This document shows, in pieces, positions 34,501-41,943 of a DNA stretch of 64,000 bases. A program made the position numbers and the translations under genes. The first letter of the stretch is position 1, and every line of letters begins with the position of its first letter. Under the pieces are notes generated by a model. That model was not told the origin of the DNA. It did no database searches and worked only from the letters and a program-made list of their open reading frames with translations. This DNA is from an uncultured Bacilli bacterium (lineage in GTDB: Bacteria > Bacillota_I > Bacilli_A > RF39 > UBA660), in contig CAJTZC010000001.1 of NCBI GenBank assembly GCA_910583745.1, positions 124,001-188,000 on the forward strand. The letters run 5' to 3'.

Positions 34501-36130
34501 CGAGGTTGTTCGCTTGAAGGCTGAACACGTTTCCACCTGATGTGGTTACTCCCTTATATGTAAAGGATATTTTGGCATTTGGACTACTTGCAGACGCACT
34601 TAAAAGTACGTTTGCCGTTCCGTAGTCGACACCTAGATTGTAATTTTTAACGAACGGATTAAAGTTCAATTGGTCTTTGCCATCGACAACTAAAGATGTC
34701 AACATGCTGTTCGTATCTTGTGAACCGCTGTCGGACAATTTGTTGATGACCACTTTATATGTTCTCTCTAAACCGTTATTTTTGACTGTAACTGTGACGA
34801 TGTTTGGTCCTGTCACCAAGTATAAATCTTCTAAATTGTTTCTCGTTACTCCATTGAATGTATAGAAAAGTTCTGCTTTGTCATCGTGTGGCACTGCAGT
34901 CAATGTCAATTTGTTCGTCGTCGAAGGAACTTCCATCGTATATCCGAGAGTGTGTGAATCGAATGCTGGAGTCAATGTTCCTGTCGAAGGTGTCAAGCTC
35001 TTTAAATAGTCTCCAAAAGCTCTATTAATCGTCACTTTATAGATTGTTTTGCTTCCATCTTCTGCTGTCACAGTGATGATGACGATGTTATCTCCTGTCT
35101 TTAAACTCAAGTTCTTTAAAGAATCTACCGTTTCATATGTATCTTTATCTGCTCTTTTATAGGAATAAATCATCTTATTTTGGACATTACTATTAGTAGC
35201 AGTTGCATTTAACGTTATATTCCAAGTCCACCAAGATACACCGATGTAATATTCCAGTGTATTTGAAGAGAAACTAGGAGTCAACGTTCCCTTGTCTGTC
35301 GTCAAGTCTGCGAGGGTACTGATGTTGTCTTTCGGTTTGTTCGTTCCTGGGTCTTCAGGTTTGTTATTGCCTGAACTAGAGTTCGGGTCATTTATGACGT
35401 TCAATTTGTACTCTGCTGTATAAGTTTGACCGTTGTGTTCTAAAGAGACTGTAATCGTCGCCTTACCTACTTTGTTGGCCGTTATCTTAATTGCTCCGTC
35501 TTTGACAGTTACTTTCGCGACCGATTCGTCACTCGAAGTCACTGTAGCATTTCCTGTCAATCCGACTAAACTATAAGTGATCGTTCTATTTTTTCCGTAT
35601 GCCAAGTTGATAGAACCCGCATAACTCGATAATGCAATGTATCTCTCGGAATCGTTAATGACAACTTCTGCCGTTGCTTTGTAAATTTTTCCGTTTACTG
35701 TCGTCTGCAATGTAACCGTTACTTTGCCCGGCTTACGAGGATTCACTACGACGTATCCGTCTAAAACATAGCACGTAGCCACTTCGGCATCATTCGTAGA
35801 GCACGTGAATTCCTTAGGATTGATGTTCTTATAGGAGAAACCGATTTTTGCTTTTGCATCGCTTACGGATATCTCTAATTTATCTGTATCGAACTTCAAT
35901 TCTCTGTTGGTAATGATTTCTGGGTTGTCTGGGTTATCGTCTATTTCGTGTTTTCCGAAGTTTTCGAACAGACTACCTATTTTACCGAAGAAATTTGAAG
36001 TACAACTACAACTCGTGATGAGCGATAAGAGCATGATAATAAGAAGAATAATCATCATGATTTTCTTCTTGGTGTTGTTGTTTTCTTCTTCCTCTTGTCT
36101 TCTAGATGTTCTACTTTTGTACTCTTTCAT
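31550..36130 (-). CDS. Giant exported protein with Ig-like and cadherin-like domains
   Basis: The 1526-aa protein has a membrane anchor or lipoprotein-type signal at residues 22-42 (KIMMIILLIIMLLSLITSCSC). Two BIG_2-like Ig domains follow (about 75-240). Then come about seven cadherin-like beta-sandwich units (PF12733 type), each starting like LKSLTPSTGTLTPAFDSHTL or LDNLSVVGSDGKLNPAFNS and ending VTVTAEDGS-like then YKVTINR. Further Ig-like domains and a Listeria-Bacteroides-like repeat (LYANKVVDGTKTYYGKFF) follow. It is likely a long rod holding a surface structure. It lies in the operon between the TasA-like subunit and the first signal peptidase. Confidence 0.8.
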   Translation of the reverse strand: MKEYKSRTSRRQEEEENNNTKKKIMMIILLIIMLLSLITSCSCTSNFFGKIGSLFENFGKHEIDDNPDNPEIITNRELKFDTDKLEISVSDAKAKIGFSYKNINPKEFTCSTNDAEVATCYVLDGYVVVNPRKPGKVTVTLQTTVNGKIYKATAEVVINDSERYIALSSYAGSINLAYGKNRTITYSLVGLTGNATVTSSDESVAKVTVKDGAIKITANKVGKATITVSLEHNGQTYTAEYKLNVINDPNSSSGNNKPEDPGTNKPKDNISTLADLTTDKGTLTPSFSSNTLEYYIGVSWWTWNITLNATATNSNVQNKMIYSYKRADKDTYETVDSLKNLSLKTGDNIVIITVTAEDGSKTIYKVTINRAFGDYLKSLTPSTGTLTPAFDSHTLGYTMEVPSTTNKLTLTAVPHDDKAELFYTFNGVTRNNLEDLYLVTGPNIVTVTVKNNGLERTYKVVINKLSDSGSQDTNSMLTSLVVDGKDQLNFNPFVKNYNLGVDYGTANVLLSASASSPNAKISFTYKGVTTSGGNVFSLQANNLEVGDNKVIVTVTNGSESTEYTVNINRASNPYTGVGSNTLDNLSVVGSDGKLNPAFNSNQMDYTVIVGKDITDIKLLAEASTGTNVSYYYNGVWTDGKNIDISGLKPGENKVIIKATDGLGNSRDYVVTIIREQDAEAQKDLSLKEVLVDGNKIDKYLSDTTYKADVAADTNSVKLNAIPTNNGATITYTYNGKTLTPNSDGTVDVNNLIPGANVVKVTVSMNGESKSYDVIIKKADKTETLPSTATLDAFTIGGTSVLGGGTVEFEANDTINVAVTPTDNLSTVEYFIGTTKYNTLQELNNALNNMSPDSTVKVTVKVTAQDGTTTNSYTATVVKKPDSTPTPDDKITIELDGSTLTPIGGYYYATVDSFDKKKIPITVKVPNGSQVDSYKLCNEDGTVCTPETDDMSTLELNPGWNILTITGSEAGVDKTITVKIYRPERSIEFESTSYTCTLEDGCNPIVYVIKEKTASINSNGSVVYSENQLGTDVTSAYENVAITINPEAQIERDGNKITVKPNAVGSYELKATKDGYKETTATLTVKSNDYVLNVQAPSYTVKVNSGKTSFETVIVETSLFKNNNLDSTKIIKGTDSISICSTDGKVCLKAQVENPALISSLEFDPDGEQNPDFIKIKVKGNTPGDTKLTFTAVVNGHTVKSTKTALHVVATRLITLYANKVVDGTKTYYGKFFEKELGDGTIEPVTEATYEIEQTEELDLSGELAPYVTSEDNCSFYEFKGYSTNADAKPEDVEYTKTSIISGNGTDLKLYAIYSTEKKVIDIETDIKDKILWLEDVPIFGEKKLDEKGNPVDNLIYPSANGSYTAVIKNTTNQIVYLTGIKISETKTVCTPKGCLNMGYIVKATDPDDETKTFYYLKNKEITNTFAKYTDDLYKVLNDGKTGGDVAVDFRTLGTNEDKIEEDRTGKIIKIEPGQEKEIAILWRWVELSDEVDTSIGTEAGNNPINNMYSISVGIEYTIYNNECLKN

Positions 36131-36165
36131 CGTAGGTTCTCCTTTCGTTTATTTGAAATTTAATT

Positions 36166-36220
36166 CCCAAATAAACCCAAGAGATTCTTGGATTTATTTG
36201 GAAGTTAAATTATAACTTCC
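36166..36220 (-). terminator. Double hairpin between the TasA-like gene and the giant protein gene
   Basis: On the minus strand GGAAGTTATAATTTAACTTCC (36220-36200) is followed by CCAAATAAATCCAAGA...CTTGGGTTTATTTGGG (36201-36166), which pair almost fully. There is no long T-tract. It may be a partial terminator or RNA-stability element that lets the subunit gene be expressed above the downstream genes. Confidence 0.6.
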
Positions 36221-36238
36221 AAGTTAAGCTTTTATCAA

Positions 36239-37303
36239 TTAAGCAGCTGGTGTAAATGTTACGCCAGAGTAATCGATTTCTGTAGTTTCACCACCAATAG
36301 TAATTCTGATTGGAGTTTTGTTTACAGTATCAAGTGCGAGCATAATTGATAAAGAACCGTCAGCACCGATAGTTTGAACTTTTCTACCGTTGATACCAAA
36401 TTTAACAACTGTACCTTCAGCGCCTGAAACGTTTACAACGTAATAGTAACCTTTAGGGTCGCTTTCAGGGAATTGTCCGATAAGTGTAGCGTTTGTGCTT
36501 TCTGTGATTTCACCAGTTAGTTTGTTGTCAGCAAGAGTAACATTAACTAAACTTGCGTCATATCCCCAACTGTTAGTGAAAACGTTCATATCTGCTTCTG
36601 GAATTGTTGCTGAAACTGTTCCAGTGCTAGAAGCTGCAGAGTTAGTTCTTTGTGTAGCTGTGATAGATACACCGATTTCGATATACTTATCAGAGTCAGC
36701 ACCACCTTGTTTACCTAATTGAGTATCAAGATAGTCAAATATAGCTACATGGTTTTCAACTTCGTAAGCCCAAGCCCAACTGATTTTTACAGTTTCGTTC
36801 TCTTTCAAATTTGCAAGAGCAGCAACTAATTTAGCTTCAGTGTTGATGTTTTCAGTTTTTCCTGAAGTTCTTTCAACAGTGAATAATACTGGTGTATAGT
36901 TGTTACCGTCGAATAATTCTGGGTGAGCAACTTTAGCAGCATCTAAAGCAGTTTGTTGGTCAGCAGATAATGCAACATTAGTTAAATCTAACATAGCGTT
37001 GTTCTTAACTGTAGTAGCGATAACTGTATCGACTTCAACTTCCGAATTGTTCGTATAGTTGACAGTGAAAGAATCAGTATCTTGTCCACCTGGAGCAACT
37101 CTGTTATTAACTTTAGCGTTGTTTAATGGTGAACTGAACAATGAGAAATTATTAATTCCTAATTTGACGTCCCATTTAGCAACATAAGCGTTATCTGTAA
37201 CACTAGAAGAGTCAGTGTATTTAGCGTAAGTCCCTGCTACTGAATAACCAGTAAGAACTACTGCCATCATTAATCCACCAACGACTGTCATTTTCTTTTT
37301 CAT
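36239..37303 (-). CDS. TasA/CalY-like major fibre subunit
   Basis: The 354-aa protein starts at ATG 37303, preceded by AGGAGGTGAAAAGA, complete complementarity to 16S rRNA; the GTG inside that site is not the start. The SipW-type signal reads MTVVGGLMMAVVLTGYSVAG and TYAKYTDSSSVTDNAYVAKW, typical of TasA and CalY. The mature protein is beta-rich, low in cysteine, and ends in a separate sandwich-like domain (VVKFGINGRKVQTIGADG). In Bacillus, TasA forms matrix fibres after SipW cleavage. The neighbouring SipW-like genes and the strong ribosome site support a major exported subunit. A 5' palindrome and 3' double hairpin bracket the gene. Confidence 0.8.
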   Translation of the reverse strand: MKKKMTVVGGLMMAVVLTGYSVAGTYAKYTDSSSVTDNAYVAKWDVKLGINNFSLFSSPLNNAKVNNRVAPGGQDTDSFTVNYTNNSEVEVDTVIATTVKNNAMLDLTNVALSADQQTALDAAKVAHPELFDGNNYTPVLFTVERTSGKTENINTEAKLVAALANLKENETVKISWAWAYEVENHVAIFDYLDTQLGKQGGADSDKYIEIGVSITATQRTNSAASSTGTVSATIPEADMNVFTNSWGYDASLVNVTLADNKLTGEITESTNATLIGQFPESDPKGYYYVVNVSGAEGTVVKFGINGRKVQTIGADGSLSIMLALDTVNKTPIRITIGGETTEIDYSGVTFTPAA

Positions 37304-37336
37304 TCTTTTCACCTCCTTTTTTCATGCAATTTTTCA

Positions 37337-37374
37337 ATGCATAGTACTATGCATAGGAAGAATAATAGCTTCCT
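37337..37374 (-). promoter_or_regulatory. Perfect palindrome plus hairpin in the TasA-like gene leader
   Basis: ATGCATAGTACTATGCAT (37337-37354) is an 18-bp perfect palindrome. It is directly followed by AGGAAG...CTTCCT (37356-37374). Both lie between the stop of the second signal-peptidase gene and the TasA-like ribosome site. They could be an operator or an mRNA-stabilising structure for the highly translated subunit gene. Confidence 0.5.
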
Positions 37375-37420
37375 GTCTATATAAACTCTCTCGATTGAAA
37401 GGGTTTACCGAAATTTACTT

Positions 37421-38404
37421 CTAAGCCTTCTTCGATGTCGACTTAGTTTTTGTTTTGGAAGTCGTCGTAGTCTTCTTTTTTACAGGGGAAGCATCTTCCG
37501 CTTTAGAAGTTTTCTTCTTCACTACAGGTTTGTCCTCTGTTTTAGAAACTCTTTTCTTCACAGGAGGGGCATCCTCTGTTTTAGAAGTTTTCTTCTTTAC
37601 TGGAGGCTTGTCCTCTGTCGTAGAAGCACTCACTTTCTTCCTTTTTGGTAGAGGTTTTGGTTCAGGTTCGATTTCTTCTTCTTCCTCTTCTTCTTCGAGG
37701 TCGTCTTCGTACTCTTCCTCATCCTCGTACTCTTCTTCAAGAAGCTCTTCGTCTTCTTCAGCTTTTATAGACTTCGTTTTCTTGGTCTGTTTAGAAGCAG
37801 CTTCTAGCTCTTCTAATTCTTTCATTCTCTTATATTCTAAGAATTCTTGTCTCTCTTTATCTTGTTGTTTTTTATTCGATATCATGAATCCAACTCCGAA
37901 GACTGCTGTAATACCTACTACTAAAATGATTATCGTAGTCGGTTCTGATAAGCTCTTCATGGTCGAACCTATTCCTGGAATACGCATGACATATAAACCT
38001 TCGACATCGTCTAATTCTACTAGATTTTGGTCTTGTGCCTTGTTGTTATCACCTTTGGTAATGAAGTATCTTTGCCCATTGGTCGTTATCTCATCGATGA
38101 TTCTGTGTGTCGTAACTGTATTTTGTGCATCCCGGAAAGCAATGATGTCTCCTACTTTAAGAGTGTTTGGGTCGATTATTTTGGTAATAATTAAATCACC
38201 CATTTTGATTTTTCCTTCCATGGAACCAGATAGTACCATGAATGGTTTGTACCCAAATACGCTCGGTACCTTATCCTGATCAGCCTTCGATTGAATAATA
38301 ATCCACATGTTGACTAGGAGCATAGGTACTAATATAATACAAGCGATGGCGACAACCCAATTGCTGGGTGACGCGTACCATTTTTTTTCTTCCTTTTTAT
38401 TCAT
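37421..38404 (-). CDS. Second SipW-like signal peptidase with acidic-then-basic tail
   Basis: The 327-aa protein has an N-terminal helix (WVVAIACIILVPMLLVNMW), catalytic Ser in FMVLSGSMEGKIKMGD, catalytic His in TVTTHRII, a GDNN box (FITKGDNNKAQDQ), and a second helix (TIIILVVGITAVFGVGFM). The tail of about 135 residues changes from acidic (EEEYEDEEEYEDDLEEEEEE) to tandem basic units PPVKKKTSKTED, PPVKKRVSKTED and PVVKKKTSKAED. The tail is cytoplasmic by topology. It is not similar in sequence order to the other SipW tail but ends in the same Lys/Thr/Ser composition. It lies just upstream of the TasA-like gene. Confidence 0.85.
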   Translation of the reverse strand: MNKKEEKKWYASPSNWVVAIACIILVPMLLVNMWIIIQSKADQDKVPSVFGYKPFMVLSGSMEGKIKMGDLIITKIIDPNTLKVGDIIAFRDAQNTVTTHRIIDEITTNGQRYFITKGDNNKAQDQNLVELDDVEGLYVMRIPGIGSTMKSLSEPTTIIILVVGITAVFGVGFMISNKKQQDKERQEFLEYKRMKELEELEAASKQTKKTKSIKAEEDEELLEEEYEDEEEYEDDLEEEEEEEEIEPEPKPLPKRKKVSASTTEDKPPVKKKTSKTEDAPPVKKRVSKTEDKPVVKKKTSKAEDASPVKKKTTTTSKTKTKSTSKKA

Positions 38405-38436
38405 TTTTTCACCCTTTCGCTTGTTAATTAGTTTGC

Positions 38437-41400
38437 TTATAACGGTCTAAATGTATAAGCTTCCCCCTGGTCATCTTGTTTAGATTGTTCATCCAATTGT
38501 TGTGCTGCTGCGATGATATCTTCTACAGATGCCGTTCCAGATAGAATGTCTTCTACTGTAGCTGCATCTTTTAAAATGTCTTGTACTGATTTTGAGCTTG
38601 CTAGGATGTCTTCGACTGATTTTGCTGAAGCAGTCTCCGGTTTTGATGTTACAGACGCTATAGCATTGTCATCAGATATTATGTCGTCTATAAATTCTGA
38701 ATAAGAATCTCCACATTCACACCTGTATACCATGATGTCTCCATCCGCGTGACTCGAATATGAATGGCTTGATGTCTCTGAATACGTTCTCTCATCGCAT
38801 TCTCCTACAGTGCTAGTACACGTGTATGACGTCGTGTGCGTACCGTCTCCATTATTTTTGCTTCCATCATTTCTATAATGATGGTCGTGGTCTGGTACTG
38901 GTTCAGGCTCAGGTTCGTCGATAAATTCAGAATACGAGTATCCACAATCACATCTGTGTACTATTATATCACCATCTGGGTAACTAGTAAACGAGTGTGA
39001 TACAGTTTCAGTATAAGTTCTAGCATTACATGTGCCTTTGGTATTTGTACAAGTATAGAATATCGTGTGTGTGCCATTTTTGTTGTCAGTTAAACTATCG
39101 ACACTGTAATGATGGTCTCCATGTTGTTCTTTTTGTACTTCTTTTTGTTCTCCACATACACAAGTATATAGGATGTAATCCCCTTTGTCTTGCTCTTTCC
39201 ATGCGTGACTTTCGTAAGTATAACTCGGTGTAGATGAGTATCCACAAGAACATTTTGTAACAGTAGGAATTCTGTGTTGTGATTCGTTGTATGGTACTGG
39301 AGAACCCTTTTCTACATGTGAAGTATCATGCGGTGCAACTGGTGATTTTGTATTTTTTGTATTTCCACAAGAACATTTCACTTGTGATTCAGTCCAGTGA
39401 CTAGAAGCATCATATTTATTTACGGTGTTTCCTGTAGGTGACATACTACAATCCACTGTTTTGGTCTCCGTTTTCGTCTTACCACAAGAACATGTATATA
39501 TGATTTCTACATTGTGAGAAGAATCTCCGACTGGTGAGCCGACTTTTCTATCAGTCTCTACCCAAACACAAGTGTGTTCGATATTTCTCTTCTCTGTATG
39601 TCCACATCCTGTACAATTTCTCTGTTCTTCTTTATCGTTTATCGGTGTCCACTCTGTCATAGAGTGTGCCACTTTATTAGAAACTATCGTTTTACCATTT
39701 CCACATAGACACTTACTATCTGTCTCTGTCCAGTGGAAATTGCTATCGTAGTTGGTCGTACTTACACCCGGCTTCATCGTACAATTTTCGATTCTTATTT
39801 CTGATTTTGTTTCACCACAAGAACATTTGTATGAAATTTCGAGATTATGCGTTTCAGCTCCAACTGGGCCTTTTACGGACCTTCCCGTCTCTTTCCAATC
39901 GTGTTCGTGTTCCATTTTATCTACTTTTGTAAATCCGCAGCCTTCTGCTGTACATTTATACGTAGTAGAACCATCAGCATTTACTTTTCCACTATCTAAA
40001 GTATGTTTTGTGATATTACCTTTAATCGTCTTGTTATAACCACAAGAACATTTTTCATTGGTCTCTAAATAGTGACCGGCTTCTCCTGTATTGACATTCT
40101 TTGTAGTTACCTTTTTATCGTGTGCTTGCTTTTGTGATGTTACAGTTTTAACATTTCCACATTCACATTTGCCGGCTGTCTCTGTCCAATGGCTGTTGTC
40201 ATCGTATTTTGTCGTAACGACGCCTCCAGTGATACTACAGTACTCTTTTGTATGTTCGATTCGCAGTTCTCCTCCGATTGTACAAGTATAGGTTATGTCT
40301 AAATAATGTATATCATCTGTAGCAGGGGCTCCGACCGTTCTGCTCGTCTCAACCCAGTTATGTGTATTGTGTTCTGTATTTTGAATCGTCTTCGTGTAAT
40401 CGCATCCCGTTTTATCACAGGTATAAGTCGTGGAACCGTCCGCGTTGTTCTTTGTGACGAGGCTGTGGCCTAAAACTCCACTCTTCGTGCTCTTTTCGTG
40501 TTGACAAGTATCGTGCTTACATTTTTCTAGTGTCAATCTCTTGTGACCAGCATCTCCTTGGTTTTCATATGTCGTAGAAACTGTCTCAAAGTCATGAGGT
40601 CTCGATTCTAATTTTCCGCATCCTTTACAGAATCTCGTTTCGACGTTATCGTTTAAAGATGACCATTCTGTAAAAGTGTGCTTGTGGAAAGGTATATCGG
40701 GTACTCCTGGGTAGTTTATTCCAGGTTTATCGTTTTCTTTCTCACTCAAATCGACTGTATTCGTATACAAGCATCCTTCGTTTTGACAAGCCATTGTAGC
40801 AATGTTGTTATCAATAGAAGTGACTTGCATGTCGTGTTCTACTTCATCGACGTATTGGCATTCGTCACAAATATGGTATTCCAACATATCGTCGTAATCT
40901 CTGAATCTCAATTCACAATTTTCTTTGTGCGCTTTGTAGACTTTATGTCCACATTGACCACAAGTAAAGGTGTCGACTTCATAGTGTGTTCCATCACTAT
41001 ATGTAGCATAAGAAGTTTTCGAATGTTCGAACTTGTGTTCACGTGACTCTACTTCTCCACATTCACAAATTCTTGCCTCTTTCTCGTCGTCGTAAAACTC
41101 CCATTCACCAAATTTGTGTTCGTGATTTGCGTCAGGTGTCGTTCCGGCGGGCCTAGAAGGTATACTAGGCTTCGTCTCTTCTGGTCCTTTTATAGAAGGG
41201 TCGACAATCGGTGCCTTTCCTTCTTCTTTTTGTTTTTGCTCGAGGTCTTCTAAGATTGCTTTGATTTCCTCGTTATCTAAGTTATCGACATTTGGAAATA
41301 AAGAGCCGTCTACTTCGACTATAAGTCCAGGTTCTATTTCAATTTCTATATTCTTAACGGGCTCTTTTGCAGGCTCTTCGATCGGTAAATCGTGGTCGTG

Positions 41401-41583
41401 TTCCTCAAGACCTGGTCTAAAATCCTCGTGATTGTGATTGTCTTCTTTAGGACCGACTAGCGCAGAACATCCTGTTGTAAAAGTTAAAGATAATGCGAGA
41501 GCTCCAGCAGCAAGTCTGCTATGGTATGAATTTATAAAATATTTTATTCTTGTTTTAAAAGATTTCTTATTATCTTGGTTCAT
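38437..41583 (-). CDS. Cys/His-rich repeat lipoprotein, first gene of the surface operon
   Basis: The 1048-aa protein has a lipoprotein-like signal (LAAGALALSLTFTTGC, C39). The mature part has an acidic HxH-rich N-region (HNHEDFRPGLEEHDHD). It then has a long array of units of about 45-60 residues containing CxCG or CxxCG, for example YTCSCGKTKTE and KCSCGNTKN, with conserved His, Trp and Thr between; I count 11 CxCG motifs. The array looks like tandem zinc-ribbon-like or disulfide-bonded modules. Near the C-terminus four 10-residue repeats occur (SVEDILASSK, SVQDILKDAA, TVEDILSGTA, SVEDIIAAAQ). A consensus promoter lies 46 bp upstream. Function unknown; probably a surface or matrix component. 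Confidence 0.7.
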   Translation of the reverse strand: MNQDNKKSFKTRIKYFINSYHSRLAAGALALSLTFTTGCSALVGPKEDNHNHEDFRPGLEEHDHDLPIEEPAKEPVKNIEIEIEPGLIVEVDGSLFPNVDNLDNEEIKAILEDLEQKQKEEGKAPIVDPSIKGPEETKPSIPSRPAGTTPDANHEHKFGEWEFYDDEKEARICECGEVESREHKFEHSKTSYATYSDGTHYEVDTFTCGQCGHKVYKAHKENCELRFRDYDDMLEYHICDECQYVDEVEHDMQVTSIDNNIATMACQNEGCLYTNTVDLSEKENDKPGINYPGVPDIPFHKHTFTEWSSLNDNVETRFCKGCGKLESRPHDFETVSTTYENQGDAGHKRLTLEKCKHDTCQHEKSTKSGVLGHSLVTKNNADGSTTYTCDKTGCDYTKTIQNTEHNTHNWVETSRTVGAPATDDIHYLDITYTCTIGGELRIEHTKEYCSITGGVVTTKYDDNSHWTETAGKCECGNVKTVTSQKQAHDKKVTTKNVNTGEAGHYLETNEKCSCGYNKTIKGNITKHTLDSGKVNADGSTTYKCTAEGCGFTKVDKMEHEHDWKETGRSVKGPVGAETHNLEISYKCSCGETKSEIRIENCTMKPGVSTTNYDSNFHWTETDSKCLCGNGKTIVSNKVAHSMTEWTPINDKEEQRNCTGCGHTEKRNIEHTCVWVETDRKVGSPVGDSSHNVEIIYTCSCGKTKTETKTVDCSMSPTGNTVNKYDASSHWTESQVKCSCGNTKNTKSPVAPHDTSHVEKGSPVPYNESQHRIPTVTKCSCGYSSTPSYTYESHAWKEQDKGDYILYTCVCGEQKEVQKEQHGDHHYSVDSLTDNKNGTHTIFYTCTNTKGTCNARTYTETVSHSFTSYPDGDIIVHRCDCGYSYSEFIDEPEPEPVPDHDHHYRNDGSKNNGDGTHTTSYTCTSTVGECDERTYSETSSHSYSSHADGDIMVYRCECGDSYSEFIDDIISDDNAIASVTSKPETASAKSVEDILASSKSVQDILKDAATVEDILSGTASVEDIIAAAQQLDEQSKQDDQGEAYTFRPL

Positions 41584-41628
41584 TTTTTTCTAACTCCTCT
41601 TTCTTCCTTTTTCCGTCTTTGAGCAGTT

Positions 41629-41656
41629 ATTATACACTTTTTTTACGGAATGTCAA
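41629..41656 (-). promoter_or_regulatory. Consensus promoter of the surface operon
   Basis: On the minus strand TTGACA (41656-41651), a 16-bp spacer, and TATAAT (41634-41629). Both boxes are perfect consensus. It starts transcription about 40 bp before the 1048-aa protein gene and is the only strong promoter I see for the seven-gene set. The 360-bp gap 41584-41943 otherwise contains only the cdaR terminator and AT-rich sequence. Confidence 0.85.
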
Positions 41657-41907
41657 GTTATTTTCAAAATATTCATTTCCTTTTATTGGAAGTTCTTTAA
41701 AATTAGTATCAATTATCCAATATTTTTGCAGCCTTGTCTGTTAGGCTCATTTGTCATATTAATTATACTATCTTTTTTTCTTTTTTGGAAGCCCTTTTTG
41801 TCGAGATTTGTCATTTTTTGTGGCGACACAGCCTTCTTTGGGAAATTCTCTTTATACATAATACTTTAAATTATATTTATTTCCCACACATTACATTCCA
41901 AAAGTAA

Positions 41908-41940
41908 AATTTAAAAAAAGAAATCAGCCTCTGCTGAAAT
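41908..41940 (-). terminator. Terminator of the cdaA-cdaR operon
   Basis: On the minus strand TTTCAGC AGAG GCTGATT pairs and is followed by T7, immediately after the cdaR stop at 41944. Confidence 0.8.
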
Positions 41941-41943
41941 CTT

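Noticed and set aside
37455..38279. Plus-strand 274-codon open frame with Ser-rich product
   Set aside because: Antisense of the acidic/basic tail of the second signal peptidase; same artefact.
38437..41583. CRISPR-like repeats from the many CxCG units
   Set aside because: The repeats are in a coding frame, are degenerate at DNA level and have no constant spacer length; they are protein modules.
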